Source: Aphelidium insulamus
Lineage: Eukaryota > Aphelidiomycota > Aphelidea > Aphelidiaceae
NCBI GenBank assembly: GCA_036784855.1
Contig: JAZDSV010000026.1
Location: 124,001 to 188,000 of the forward strand
DNA length: 64,000 bases
Reading direction: 5' to 3'
How positions within the stretch are numbered: position 1 is the stretch's first letter; each line of letters begins with the position of its first letter. The translations under genes and the position numbers were made by a program. Under the pieces are notes generated by a model that was not told the origin of the DNA, made no database searches, and worked only from the letters and a program-made list of their open reading frames with translations. Positions 40,935 through 52,840 of this stretch are shown in pieces.

Positions 40935-41214
40935 ACGTGGCTGACCTTTTTCTAGCCATCTAACTACTGGGCGCTCACAGATAAATACTAACTAATTAAA
41001 GTCACCAATACTCAAACGTGGTTGTCTGTATTAAAAAGCAAGTGCAATAATGGCATTAATACTTGTAGTAATATATATTCAGCAAGGTGTGTGTGTGTGT
41101 AAATCGCAGAGCAATAATATCAACACTACACAGTTCATATGCAGCTCCAACTAGGAAGGAAATTGCATATGCAAAAGAAATGCACGTATTTATAGATTAA
41201 TACCGGATGCTTAG

Positions 41215-41610
41215 AACATCGACATACATACGAGACAGACACGGGCAACAATACAAAGTGACACAAAGACACCCACACAAAGACACAGAGAGAAAGACAG
41301 ATTAAGTCCAGTGAGACAAGACACGGAGAGTCAACGACACAGAGTGACAAAAGTGTACACAGACAGAGACACAGACACACCCACTGAGAGAAAGAAAGAC
41401 ACGAAGACACTGAAAAGGACATGAGGCACATAGAGAGAGAGAGAGAGAGAGAACACAGAGACAAGACACAGAGAGATACAAGACACAGACACAGAGAGAC
41501 TGATTAAGCCAGAGCGACGGACAAAGGCACATTGAGTATGTAAGACGCATTGAGGCAGATGTTAAGATAAAGTTAGACATGGAGAGACGCAGCCAAAGAC
41601 TCAGAGAGAC
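41215..41610. repeat. Degenerate (GACACA)n/(GA)n purine-rich tract
   Basis: About 390 bp of imperfect gacacagag, agagacaag and gagagagaga motifs. Long frames read on the minus strand here (Leu/Ser/Cys/Val-rich) are artefacts of the simple repeat. It ends about 75 bp before the WD40-IPPc start. Confidence 0.9.
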
Positions 41611-41685
41611 CAAGACAGACATATTTAGAGAGATACATACAAATATAAAGTGCCAGCTGAAACACCCCGGTAGCACCGCCCAGGC

Positions 41686-44600
41686 ATGTCACCGCCTAGA
41701 CCGGTGCGTGGTACTGCTGTCCCGGAGCAAGACCGCGGCGATGGGGGCGGTGAGGTCAACAACCAGCTGCTCACCCCGTTTATGCGCGCGTCCCTCCACT
41801 TCCAGCGCCTGGAGTCGGCCGCCTCCTCCACCAGCGCCATCAACGTCGGCCAGATCCCGTCCACGGCCAACTCTGGCACCGCCACACCGCACCACCTGCC
41901 GCCCAGCCGGTCAAGGTCGCTTCAGTCGTTGAATAGGCTTGACGAGTCCGCCGAGGTGCAGTCGTCGCCTGTCCGCAAGGCGGTCTCATCGTCGCTGCAG
42001 TCGTCGTCGTCGTATCGGTCCTCGCTGTCACGCTCGCGGGACAGCCTGCAGGGCAGCGTCTCGGGGGATGCCACCGCATTCGATGATCACGGCCAGGATG
42101 ATCCGTTCGGTGACAGCCACGCCGTCACCATCGCGGTGGACGGCGCCGACATTGACAGCATGGCAGCGGCACCCGCACTCACTGACATGTCTGCTGTGGC
42201 CACGGTGGCGTCGGCTGCCGTCGCATTCAACGCCCTCAAGCCGGCATTGCCGCCCCGACCTGCCGCGATGGACACTGCCACCTCTGCCCCTGCCAAACCG
42301 CCTCTGCCCGCCCGTCCAAAGAATCCGGCGTCACTGCTGGACGTGCACTCGACTCCCGGCGGCTCGCTGTGGCCGGCGCCCTCGTCTCTGGAAGGTATGG
42401 AAATATGTCTACGATACTCACTGCTTATATTTGCACGCAGCATCACGCTCCTCGTCGGCGCGCACGCTGATCTCGGCGCTCAGCCAGCCGAAAACAGTGT
42501 TTCAGCAGCCGGACGCCACGGCAGCCAGTCGATTCCCGCCGCACGCATCGCTGGCCTCCCGCCTGCAGCCGCTAGATGTCACGGAGACGCGTGTTGGCGC
42601 GGTGGCAATGGGCGCGCCCGATCCGGCAACCCTCTTGCTGACATCCACGGACGCGGCGTCAACAGAGGTGCGACCGCTGCCGTCAGCAACTGCTCCCCCT
42701 GGGGCGCCGACCGTTGTAGCCGCTGCTGCGGTCACAGTGTCCCATATCGACACGCGGCAGACGTCGCTGCGGTGTGCGGTGACTGCGCGTTCATACGTGT
42801 GCACCGGCTCGCACTATGACTTTAAAATATGGAGCACGGTGGATGGGACGTGTTTGGGCGGGGCACACGGCGGTGCCACCATGCCACCCGGAACCAACGC
42901 TGCAGCTGCAAGCGGCGCGGTGTCGGTGGCCCCAGACAGGTACCCATATGTATGTATGCATATGTATTAGGTAAATCAATAACGTTGTGCAGCAAAGCAG
43001 AGCTGCGTATAACAGCGCTGGCATTTGTGCCGTCGCCGCAACTGGATCACGACGCCAAGTACTGCTGGATCGGCTGGAGTGACGGCGACCTGTGGATGGT
43101 CAACATATTCACTGGGCAGGTGCTGGAGCGCCGCGTGTCCGCCCACAGCTATGCAGTGTGGCGTATTATGCGCAGTGCCGAGCAGATGTGGACACTGGAC
43201 GAGAACGGGGTGCTGCAGATATGGTCCGAGGTCCATCCGCGGGTGTCGGAGCCGTCGTTTTTCTCTGGAGATGGTGCGATTCTATTATTTATACGTTTAT
43301 ATCTTTAATTTAATGTTTTTATATAGAACCTTTGCCGTCACACATGGGGCCGGTTGTCAGTTTGGAGGGGCGGCCGAAAACACTGCGCATCGCCAGCAAG
43401 CAACAGCATGCACTGGCGGTTGCCGGCGACCTATGGACTGCCAAGGACAGGACTGTTGAGGTGTGCAGGCCGCACAGCGATGGCATTCAGCACCGAAAAC
43501 GGTTCGAATCGCCGGTCGCATGTGGCGTAATCACCTGTTTGGCATCATTGTGTCCGGAGGGCGCCGTGCCGCCCACTCGCTATCCATACGCACCGGTTGT
43601 CGCAGCGAACAGTCACGACGATGATGTGGCGGGAGATTCGCTGTACTACCGCGTATTCACCGGGCACTTGGACGGCAAAGTTATTGAGTGGGACGGCGAG
43701 TCGTTCAGCAAGCTGCGGCAGCTGGACATGGGCTCATACAGGATATCTGCGCTGCTTGGTGTGGGCGACAGTCACATTTGGGTCGGGTTTGGCACCGGGA
43801 AGATTGCGGTTCTTGACGTCGGTGCCGTGACTAGGCAACCAACGGATCACACGTCTCAGCAGCTCCTGCCCACCCAGTCATCGTCTATATCGGTGGTATC
43901 ACAGAGCGCATCGGCACCGTCGCAACCGCCGCACCCTCCAGTCACCGTGCTGAAAGAGTGGCAGGCCGTCGTGGGGGAAGCGGTGGACGGTTTGGTGCTG
44001 GACGAAGATTCGCTCATTCACTGCGGCCATCTTATTGTGCTCTCCTTCTCCAAGGGCGGCCAGGTCAATTTGTGGGACGCATTGCTTCCGATTGACACTA
44101 TGGGTACGCATGCGGCAATTACTTCATCGGCAAATATGCATATGTTAACATAACGGATAGATTGCGAGCTGAAACAGCAGGAGGCGCAGTACGTCGACTA
44201 TGGAGATATGTCGCTCTTCATCGGCTCCTGGAACGTGGATGCGTGTAAACCCGATGCGTTGGAAGCGCGCGCAGAAGACAACTATTTCCTCAACAAGTGG
44301 GTCACGTCCGTGCCAGAGGGTGCCGATATGTACGTGTTTGGCCTGCAGGAAATTGTGGACCTGGAGTCCAAAACGGTTGCCGCCAAAGTACGATACTATG
44401 TTGCTAATAGTAGCGGCTAAATCATTGACAGGGACTGTTCAAGCGAAGTGCTTCCGGCGCCGGCGAGGGAGCTGCCGCACTGGACCACGCTAGCCGTGCC
44501 AATGCGTGGCGCGATCGGCTGTCCGTCGCCCTCCGAGACAATTTTCGACACTCATACCACGTCGTGGAGAGTCGTAATCTTGTTGGTCTGTTCACCTGCG

Positions 44601-45685
44601 TCTTTGTGAAGGAGGCAAATCTGCGCAGCGGGGCCGTGCACCACATTCGCTCTCAAACAGTCATGACGGGCATGGGCGGCACCTATGGCAACAAGGGCGC
44701 CATCGTCACGCAGCTCATTTTTGGCGAGACGTCCATGTGCTTCGTCAATGCTCATCTGCCCGCGCACCAGGACAAGGTCACTAAGCGCAACATGGACGCC
44801 GCAACCATTCTGAGGACTCAGAGCGTCCCGCTGCTGGCCACCACGACAGTCGGGGCATTTGGTGGCGGTAGCGTCTCGTCGTTGTCGTCAAGTTCGGGCA
44901 CGCAGATGTTGCAGGTTCGCTCCACCGGACACCGGCTGGATCCTGTTTGTTTTTTGCGCGGTGGCGACGGTTCCCAAGTGCTGGACTATGAGGCTTGTTT
45001 CTTTTTCGGCGACCTGAACTACCGGATCGACGTCGATCGTCAGCGAGCACTGGATCTGCTGGCTGCCAGCGATTTGGAAAGCCTGTGGAGCGCCGATCAG
45101 CTCTTGAAGCAGCGCACGCCATCCAGTGGTAGCGGGGCAAGTGGGGGCGGCCATGGCGGTCTGGCCAAGCTGTTTGACGAGGGTCCTTTGGTATTCCATC
45201 CGACCTACAAGTACGACGTGGGCACCGATGTGTACGACAGCAGTGACAAGAAACGTATTCCCGCTTGGTGTGACAGGTTATTATTGCTGGTTATTTATTG
45301 TGCACCACACTCAATCCTTGTTAGAATATTGTATCGTGATGGTGTAGCGCGCGGTGCGAAGGGCACAGCTGCTGGCAATCGCTTGAGATTACAGTCATAC
45401 CAGCGGTATGAGTGTCGCTCGTCGGACCACCGACCGATCGGGGCCCGCTTTTTGCTGCAGACCAAGACGATGCGATCTGACTCGTCTGGCTATACGGCAC
45501 TGATAGCTGGCATTGAACGACAATGGGAGGCGCATCGAGAACAGGTTGTGTGGGACGCTTTCATTCGATGGATACTGCAGCGTGCGTGTCACCCAGCTGC
45601 CGGTGTTGTACCAGGTAATCCAGTGGCTATTTTACCGTCACTGGCATTGATATTGCAGCTACTGGAGCACGCGATCGCTGGATAG
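41686..45685 (+). CDS. WD40-like/inositol polyphosphate 5-phosphatase
   Basis: Exons 41686-42394, 42441-42939, 42993-43273, 43327-44103, 44161-44387, 44432-45276 and 45325-45685. About 350 residues of Ser/Pro-rich N-terminus (PALPPRPA, PPLPARPK) precede a beta-propeller of WD-like blades (SHYDFKIWS, WIGWSDGDLWMV, LWTAKDRTVEV, FTGHLDGKVIEWDG, QVNLWDALLP). The 5-phosphatase follows: IGSWNVDACKP, VFGLQEIVDLE, FFFGDLNYRID, FHPTYKYD, RIPAWCDRILY and RSSDHRPI, with all catalytic motifs present. It should remove the 5-phosphate from phosphoinositides, as in plant and fungal WD-5PTases. All introns are GT-AG. Confidence 0.9.
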
Positions 45686-46617
45686 ATTATTGGCACATGA
45701 TAGACGGGGCGATGCGTAGTGCACATGGTGATGTTGCTTCATGTTGGAAGGTAATCCATGAACGATATACTTTGAGTGCTTGCTGACGCTTATTCAGATA
45801 CTTCGTGAGCTGTCATCATCTGTACATACGAGATAAATCTTGTGCATATATCCATTTCTCATTTATTCTGCGGGTTGTTAAATGCCCGACAACCGCATTT
45901 TTAGCAGCAAGGGCCCAGGTAAGAACTCGCGCGAGGGACGTGGCAAGAACTATATAAAGACCAAAGTGGAGCCTACAGATATACCTTTCCCATGGTCATA
46001 TCATACCAGGTGCCAGTGATGGTTGCACTCATGACTACTGCCTGCTGACCGTGTATCGCTTACTCACCGTACGTCAGATCTGCACTAACACCCGTGACGT
46101 GTTGACCATTACACGGACTATTAAAGAACCTTGGGCACTAAGCAACTGTGTGCATCTAGACAGAGCGCCGTATATAAGCCCAGTATAAGTGAGGTGATAC
46201 TACACCTGCGGCTGAGAGATATGGCGGCTGTGTGACCAGGACGATGCCACTCGATGACAGACAGCATCAGTGTGTCAGTTGACAGCGCCACCACCGCAAG
46301 CATCCCCCGGCACGGCCCTGACCATTCCACACACCTTTGCAGACCGAGAAGCTTGTTTGTCGGCAATCCCGCGGACCCCGCAGCAACCACGTCATCCGGG
46401 GCGGTATGACCACCATCCCGCAAGAGTCATCCAGCGCCACCAACAAACAAACGCCAGCGGCTATAAAAGGCGGGTTTGCGCACCGGCTCGCCTTTCTCTC
46501 TCATACAGCAATATACTTGCTGTTCTTGCTGCCGTGCCTGCCTGCTGCTGCTCCCTTCACCTCTCTTCCCGCTCTCCTTCTCGTTATTCGTACCCTCGGG
46601 TTATATCTCTCGCTCTG
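45686..46617. other. Poorly defined intergenic region with a 45-codon ORF
   Basis: An ORF at 45882-46019 (MPDNRIFSSKGPGKNSREGR...) has a possible donor gtaagaact inside, so it might be a first exon, but no partner could be joined. The rest has no supportable frame; a TA-rich start and CT-rich stretch near 46490-46610 probably belong to the promoter of the next gene. Confidence 0.25.
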
Positions 46618-47223
46618 ATGCGCAAGAAGAAGCGCTCTGCGGTGCCTGCTCCTTTGGCTTTGGACCTAGGCGCCTGCCTAGTGGAGGTAAGTGTAGGTAA
46701 GTGTGTGCGTAGATCTCGTAGACTGCTGAAGGGCGGCGAGGTGGTCAGTGTGCAAGCGGTGACTGCTTCTGCTGTCTCTGATGTAGTGGCTAACCCTGTA
46801 GCTGTTGCGGTACCCGAGACTAACCACGTAGACAGGTATGTGTGTGTGTGTGTGTGTGCTGTCTGCTGTATGCCTGTCTGTCTGTCTATATACACATACC
46901 CATACTCACACCGCTGTGCAGAGTCCGACCATCAAGAATATCAACATTTGAGACGGGCCGATTCAAGAAGCGCAAGGCGGTGCGACGAGGGATGAGCAAG
47001 TTCCTACGCCAAGGTCCGAAAGCAAGTTGTGTTGGGATTTGTGTGGCAAATTGCTGTTCATTTTATTCGCAAGGCACAAAGCCATTGCACAGCGCTACGG
47101 CATGAAGGAATGTCTTGCTATACACCGGGCACATCAGAGGCTGCAATTCATCACAAGCAGCAAATTGGTCAGGCCATTGTTGATCGAACTCGCCAGCTGG
47201 GACGTTCTGGACTGCCAATTTAA
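46618..47223 (+). CDS. Hypothetical basic protein, model uncertain
   Basis: Suggested exons 46618-46836, 46920-47010 and 47064-47223. It starts MRKKKRSAVPAPLALDLGAC, stays open past a gtaagt that may be a real donor, and continues RPSRISTFETGRFKKRKAVR RGMSKFLRQ. The last junction would again be GC-AG (gcaagttgtg...ttcgcaag), giving KAQSHCTALRHEGMSCYTPG and the end RQLGRSGLPI. The Lys/Arg-rich composition suggests a nuclear or ribosomal role, but no family is recognised. The coordinates of internal junctions are tentative. Confidence 0.35.
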
Positions 47224-47456
47224 TTGTAAATAAAATTAAGGGGAAAACTTACGGGGACTCGAATCCTCACCAATATCGAGGACTCACTTCTGGTTGCCAT
47301 GGCGCCAACGTGTGAGAAACGGCTAAGTCCAATCATCAATTAAATAAGCGCTTTATTAAAAAGTCCGTTTGTCCGTTTAATTAAATTAATTTAAAAAAAA
47401 AGAAAAAAAAAAGGCACAAATGAAAAGAAAAAAGAAGGAAAGACAACTATTAACGC
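47224..47456. other. Short intergenic region with a B-box-like motif
   Basis: The minus strand has ggattcgagtcc near 47255-47270, like a tRNA B box, but no A box or acceptor stem pairs with it. A poly-A/T stretch lies at 47395-47412. The region lies between convergent genes. Confidence 0.3.
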
Positions 47457-49359
47457 TCAGCGGGCAAAGCAATCGAGAAGCCAGCGGCGTTGCTGCTCGT
47501 AGCGCTGAACTGCAGCGGCAATCAACAGCTTCTCCTCGTTCTTCAGCTGCCGCAAGCGCCGATAGAGTGCCTCCGTATCGGCCGTGCCATTTGTCGGAAC
47601 CAGTGAGGAGCGGCGGGCAGTCTCGGTGCGGCGCACTCCCACACAAAAGTGGAACAGACGCCCGTTGTCAGCGGCGGCACGCATGGCAGCGTCGATGGCG
47701 GCAGACAATGTGCCTGGGCGCCCAGACACGCGGCGTTCCAGCGGCGCATGGAACTGCCAGTTGTGGCGCACAAATAGCGGGACTTCGTCGGCGTCTAGCA
47801 TGCGCAGCGTTTTGCCTATGGCGCGCGCACGTGTTAGTGTACGGGAGAGTACATAAGTGAGGATCACTTACGCCGAATGGGCCGCGCCTCTTGGTCGCCG
47901 CTATCCACGGCATAGCCACCGTAGCCATCGTCACCGTCGTCCCAGCCGTCTCGGCGACGCGCACTGCACACGTACTCTGCCTCAAACATGCCACACATGG
48001 CGCGAAAGGTGTCTTGGGGCACCAGCCGCATCAGGGCAGGGTATCTGGCGGCCAGGGCGCCGTGAACGCCGTCCAGCACATCGGCGGCGGTGCAGTTGAC
48101 GCGCATGCGCACCGGCACCAGCGCTTCGTCAACGTCGTGGTCGCGGTCACGGTCCAGCGTGGCCACAATATCGGCGAGGAGCACGTGCACGTGCACACTG
48201 TCTCGGTGGCTGCCGATTCACTGGTGGGCACTACTACTGCTGCGGCGGCAGAGATGGGCGCGGCAGTGACAGATGGCGACATTGGCGGCGTGTGATGGCC
48301 TGTCGTGATGTCGTGCTGTGAGTGGCCATTGCGCTGGTGGTGCCGTGGATGGTAAGGGTGTTGGTGCAGGCTCACCGATGGCGAGGACAGTGAGGCGCGT
48401 GATACCGCCGGGGACGGTAGCAGCAACAGCATTGGCGACGACCGGGAGCTGGTGTGCAGCGGGGGACGCCTGTCCAGTGACGACACCGACTGTGTGGCGG
48501 TGGTGGTGGCGGAGTGGGGCGACGCGGTCTCTTCGGACAGTGCCGACGTGGAGGGCAGCAGTAGGTAGGGCCGGCTCATGAGCGGCGTTGAGGGCGCCGA
48601 TGCCGAAGCCGCATAGTCGGCGTGGCGCGCGGCATATCGGCGGTCAGACGCGCTCATGGGAGCCGCCACGTCGTCATAGCTGCCACTGCGGCCGCTACGG
48701 CCTGTACGCGTCGACATGGACGCGGCACTGGTGGTGACCGGGTGGGGACTGAGCGCGCGGCGTTGTTGCATTCGTCGCTGATGCTGAACGGCGTCTGGTG
48801 CGGCACTGACCGAGTAGGAGCGCGGCGGCACGGGGATCGCGGCGTGGTTTTCCTGAGTGGCAGCGCTCACATCGGTCGCCGGTGTGCGATCATTGCTGGA
48901 GCGGCGGCGTGGCGGGACGGGACCGGTGGACAGATCGAGTGGCAGCTGCTGTTGCTGGTGTAGCACGGCCTTACTCTGTCGCAGTGCCGGCCCGCTGTGC
49001 AACGACGGGCTGGACGAGGAGCGGTGCGCCCACAGCAAGCCCGTCTCTCTGTCGTGGCCATCCGTGTGCGACGCTATAGCTGGTACTGCGGGCTGGTTAC
49101 GCTCTCGTCTGCGCTGGCCATCAGCCGCGTTTCCAGGTGCTTCCGAAATGTTTGATATCACTGGAGTGAGAAGCTCCCTGGTGGGCTGCAGTTGCCGCCG
49201 CGTCGTTGGGCGCACGCCACCGGCAGACGCGCGTCTCCCATGCTGACTGACAATGCCGCCGGCTCGCGACGAGTCTGGCGTGGCTACCAGCAATGCTGGC
49301 GCGGCCTTTGCGCCACCATTTGCGCGCCTGCCAGCCTTCTCTCGATACCCACTGTCCAT
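47457..49359 (-). CDS. Ser/Pro-rich protein with a conserved C-terminal domain
   Basis: The ATG at 49359 gives MDSGYREKAGRRANGGAKAA and a low-complexity region of about 390 residues (Ser, Ala, Pro, Gln, His). Near 48190-48200 the frame must shift into HVHVLLADIVATLDRDRDHD and VNCTAADVLDGVHGALAARY. An intron (47816-47871, GTAAGT...TAG) joins RPIRR to KTLRMLDADEVPLFVRHNWQ and the end of about 115 residues (coiled, Arg/Gln-rich). The ordered part resembles a Ras-association or ubiquitin-like fold, not certain. The shift sits in an imperfect gcacgt repeat and could be an assembly error, a real lesion, or an unusual splice. Confidence 0.55.
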
Positions 49360-50377
49360 ATTAATGAATTGAAGCCGTAGAAACTGCCTTCTGCACAGCC
49401 ACCGCAAGACAAGTAGAAATACTGCGGCGTGTCGGAAGTGCAATTCACACACTGTTACTTAATCAGTGTCGCAAATTATGGTGTCCCCGATGCGCCAATC
49501 ATGTCGCGCCCAATGCGGGTTAATGGCGGCCAATCAGCACTTGCATCATTTGCAGTTCCAACAGACTCGTTTCCTTGGAGTAAATAGCGTTCAAATTACA
49601 ATGAACAGGTCCGTTTCAATGGTGACATATTAATGCGCACCACGCATGCTGAATTAACCTTCCGACTAGTAGGTATTGTCTGGCACTGAAGTCAATTGTG
49701 CGCGTGTGCATCCGGCCAGGACATACGTGTGTATGAATAGCGGATAAGTTTGACACTGCTATATTTATAATAGACTTCACGCAATAGTGGATAAGCACGT
49801 ACCTTGGAGTGTACCGATCGGGCAAGGACGTGCCCACAGCATTCGCAGGTAGGTGTGGTAAATGATGATGGGGCCGGCGAAGAATAGTGCCATTGTTTAC
49901 AGTTCAAATACAAAAGCGATTTGACGTGTAAAAAAGGTTGCGCAAAACAGCCCGTATTCAATATGAATACGTCAGTGAGATCTATTCAAGTATAAATGTT
50001 TTTATAAGCATAGAAGTATAGCAGATTCACGTGACTTGAGAAGTGATTTACTCGATAGAATTGATTAGGGTTCGGGTTGCCCGTGTGCGACAGGGACATC
50101 TGAAACACGCGCTTTGGCGACGCTGCACATCGAGATTACCGCGAGCTTTGCTGGCTCATAGCTGCGCGGGAATACCGAGTGTTGTCTGTCGGGGAGACGT
50201 GTTTGCGCTGGGTGGTTTGACGGTATTATAGAGGGTTGACGTGGTAATGAAGTGCCAGGTGCGTGCACATAAAAATGTATCCCCCAGGCCATTAATCGTG
50301 CACAGGAGTACCAGGCCAGCGCACAGCCACAAAGACCACCACCGCCGCAACCACCGCCGCCTCCACAAGGTTGTTTC
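49360..50377. other. Intergenic region, divergent promoters
   Basis: About 1 kb with no supported gene. An in-frame extension of the next gene runs upstream from 50378 but is His/Arg-rich and unlike coding sequence. Confidence 0.4.
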
Positions 50378-52332
50378 ATGGCAGCGCGTCGGAATGGTAC
50401 GCGTTGACAGGCGTAAATGCATTGCAGTGATATATAATACACTATATGCAGTGTTTGCGGATCGCTTCTCGCTGGACCGAGGCGACGCGCCAACACCGCC
50501 CCTGACACCACTGACGATTCCGCGATCGTACGCCTGTCTGGGCAACTCCATCACCGTTCCGTCATCCGTGCTTTCGCTCTCATGCGGCGAATCGCCATGC
50601 GTGGATGAAGTGGAGCCGCTGTTTGGCGATTGTATGGAAGATTTTATGTCCGCTCCGGCCACTCCGCAACAGCCGTTTGCCTCCCCGCAGCTTGCTCATG
50701 GTACCTTCAAGAGTTGCCGTGTCGGGATTGGTGGCAGAACTGCTGATGATAATGATACAAATCGCCGGCTGGCCACAGATAGCGGCAGCGACACCGAGTT
50801 GATTTGTGACAGAGAACATAATGTACGCTCTGCTTTATCTGATGCTGGCCACAATGGCGCTGGCCACAATGATTTGCGCGCACCTTTAACTGACCGTCAC
50901 AATGAAATTGTTTCCATACCGCGAGCGCCGGCGCCTCGACGGCACTCCGGTGCAAACCATCCCACATCGGCACTGCTGCAAGGCGATACGGACAACGAGA
51001 ATGACGGCCGCGATCACGATGGCGATCGCGACGACGGCGAAGACAGTTTACTGGCGGTGGCCATGCGTCTGGACGAAGCGGGTACCAAATTGTTTTTGAA
51101 AGAGTTTTCTGGCGGCACCAATGCACTGCTGGGCAGTGACAATGGAGACAACGAAATTGGAGTATTTCCGCGCTTTAATACTGGGGATCTAAGCGATAGA
51201 AATTGTGCTGCCGACAATCCTGCGCGGAACCGGACTGCATTGGCAAGTGTATCTGCCGCCACACCCACTGCTACCACGTTATCCGCACCCGCATCATCAA
51301 CATCATCATCATCGTCACTGCTGGGCGCTGAATGCCACAAGTTGCCGTTTTCGGGAAAGCTGACCTACCGCCGCGTTAGCTGCCCGCCCTACTTGACTCC
51401 GGTGCGGGTGCCTACTACAGCTGGCGTTACAGACCACGATCACACTCTGCCGCAAGCCGGGGACAAGCGTCGCCCAGATGGAATCGTGGCCGATACGCTG
51501 GCCATTCCTGGCAAACGGCGCAACACAATAACTATGGACCGGACGCTGCCAATGAACAAGGCGCCACCTTTTTGTACTTTTATCACCGAAATGCAGCCTG
51601 GAGCTGCTAAAGGGCAGGCCAAGGTCTCAACACTACCTGTCTCCAGTATCAATAACAGCAACAGCAATAACAAAATCAATAACAATAATGCGATGCAAGG
51701 TGCCTTTGGCGAACTATTGCTGTCGAGAGCGGCGCCGGGATACTCGCGCATGACCCTAGACGGCCACAGGGATGCTGATCAGGCTGCGCAACTGGTGCGA
51801 TGCACCTATACCAGCTGCGAAAAGTTCTTTGACTCGGAGAGGAGCATGCGGTCACATGCGCGCATCCACTGCGGCGAACGCTCATTCCAGTGCTCGTCGT
51901 GCATCTTGCGCTTCAGCCGCAACCACGATCTGAAGCGGTCAGTTTCTGTTATCTATTGCTACATCTGCCAATTCCATGATATGTAGCCACGAACGAATAC
52001 ATAGCGGCGTGCGGCCATATGTTTGCGTACACTGCGAAAAGACATTTCTGCGGCTGGACGCTCTGAATCGCCACTTGAAGGTGAACAACGGGAAGGGATG
52101 TCGCACACGGCCCAAGAAGAATGATGGCGATGCGCTGGCAGATTTTGGCGGTCCAGGCGCCACAGACATGTACGAGTCGATGATGTCACCGGTGGAGCCG
52201 AACCTGAGCCAAGCACTGCGCTATACTACCGCTACGCCGCCGTCCACTTCCGACCTGTCTCACCCGCCACCCGTACCGCGGGCGGGACCCGATTCTGCAC
52301 CGCTCAAGTTTGACATGAGCGCGACGCAATAG
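50378..52332 (+). CDS. C2H2 zinc-finger transcription factor
   Basis: Suggested exons 50378-50396 (MAARRN), 50452-51937 and 51987-52332; the frame also stays open upstream to 50247, so the start is uncertain. About 500 residues of Ser/Asp/Asn-rich sequence precede three C-terminal C2H2 fingers: CTYTSCEKFFDSERSMRSHA RIH, CSSCILRFSRNHDLKRHERI H (spanning the last intron) and CVHCEKTFLRLDALNRHLK, the third ending atypically with Cys. Linkers are TGE-like (HCGER, HSGVR). The layout resembles fungal Crz1/Azf1-like factors. The NNNKINNNN stretch and a (TCA)n-coded Ser run suggest low-complexity activation regions. Confidence 0.8.
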
Positions 52333-52840
52333 TACAAATGTAATGACATGACATTGAATATATATACGATAGTTCGCCAATTTTTTCTTCTTCTTGACTT
52401 ATTAATCGGTCTTGTCGTCTTTGTCGGCTTCTACACTGTGTATGTAAAGCGTAGATCATATATCAATATAGATCATATATGTATGCAAAGGCCGTGACAG
52501 CCAGTAAAAAAGAGAACATAGACGCAAGTCTTTGTTACCGAAGCGTTTCAGTCTTGCGTGAATGTGAAAACAAAAAAGTCTTGGCAACAAGCATGCGTAT
52601 AACCATACGTTCGGTATCAGCTTGCCTGTTGGTCGCCGTTACTGTTGTTAGTGGCACGGCACAGCTACTCTGTTCATACATTGCCTCCTCATTGCCTCAT
52701 TGCGTCTTTTACTGTCGATTGGCAGCCTAGCAACGCCGAGAGTCCTCCGCTCTCCGTCGAGGGCTTAGATTAGTCCTTGCCATAATTATGGTTGCCAGGA
52801 CCACGCAGCCAGCTATTAATAACTCGTGCATAACAGCAAT
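52333..52840. other. Intergenic, nothing recognised
   Basis: 3' flank of the zinc-finger gene and promoter of the phosphatase; it holds a duplicated atagatcatatat motif near 52452-52480. Confidence 0.35.

Noticed and set aside
41135-41676. Long minus-strand frames rich in Leu/Ser/Cys/Val
   Set aside because: They arise from a GACACA/GA simple repeat; composition is repetitive and no motif is present.
47250-47330. Minus-strand tRNA-like B box (ggattcgagtcc)
   Set aside because: No matching A box and no acceptor or anticodon stem could be folded; a tRNA fragment at most.
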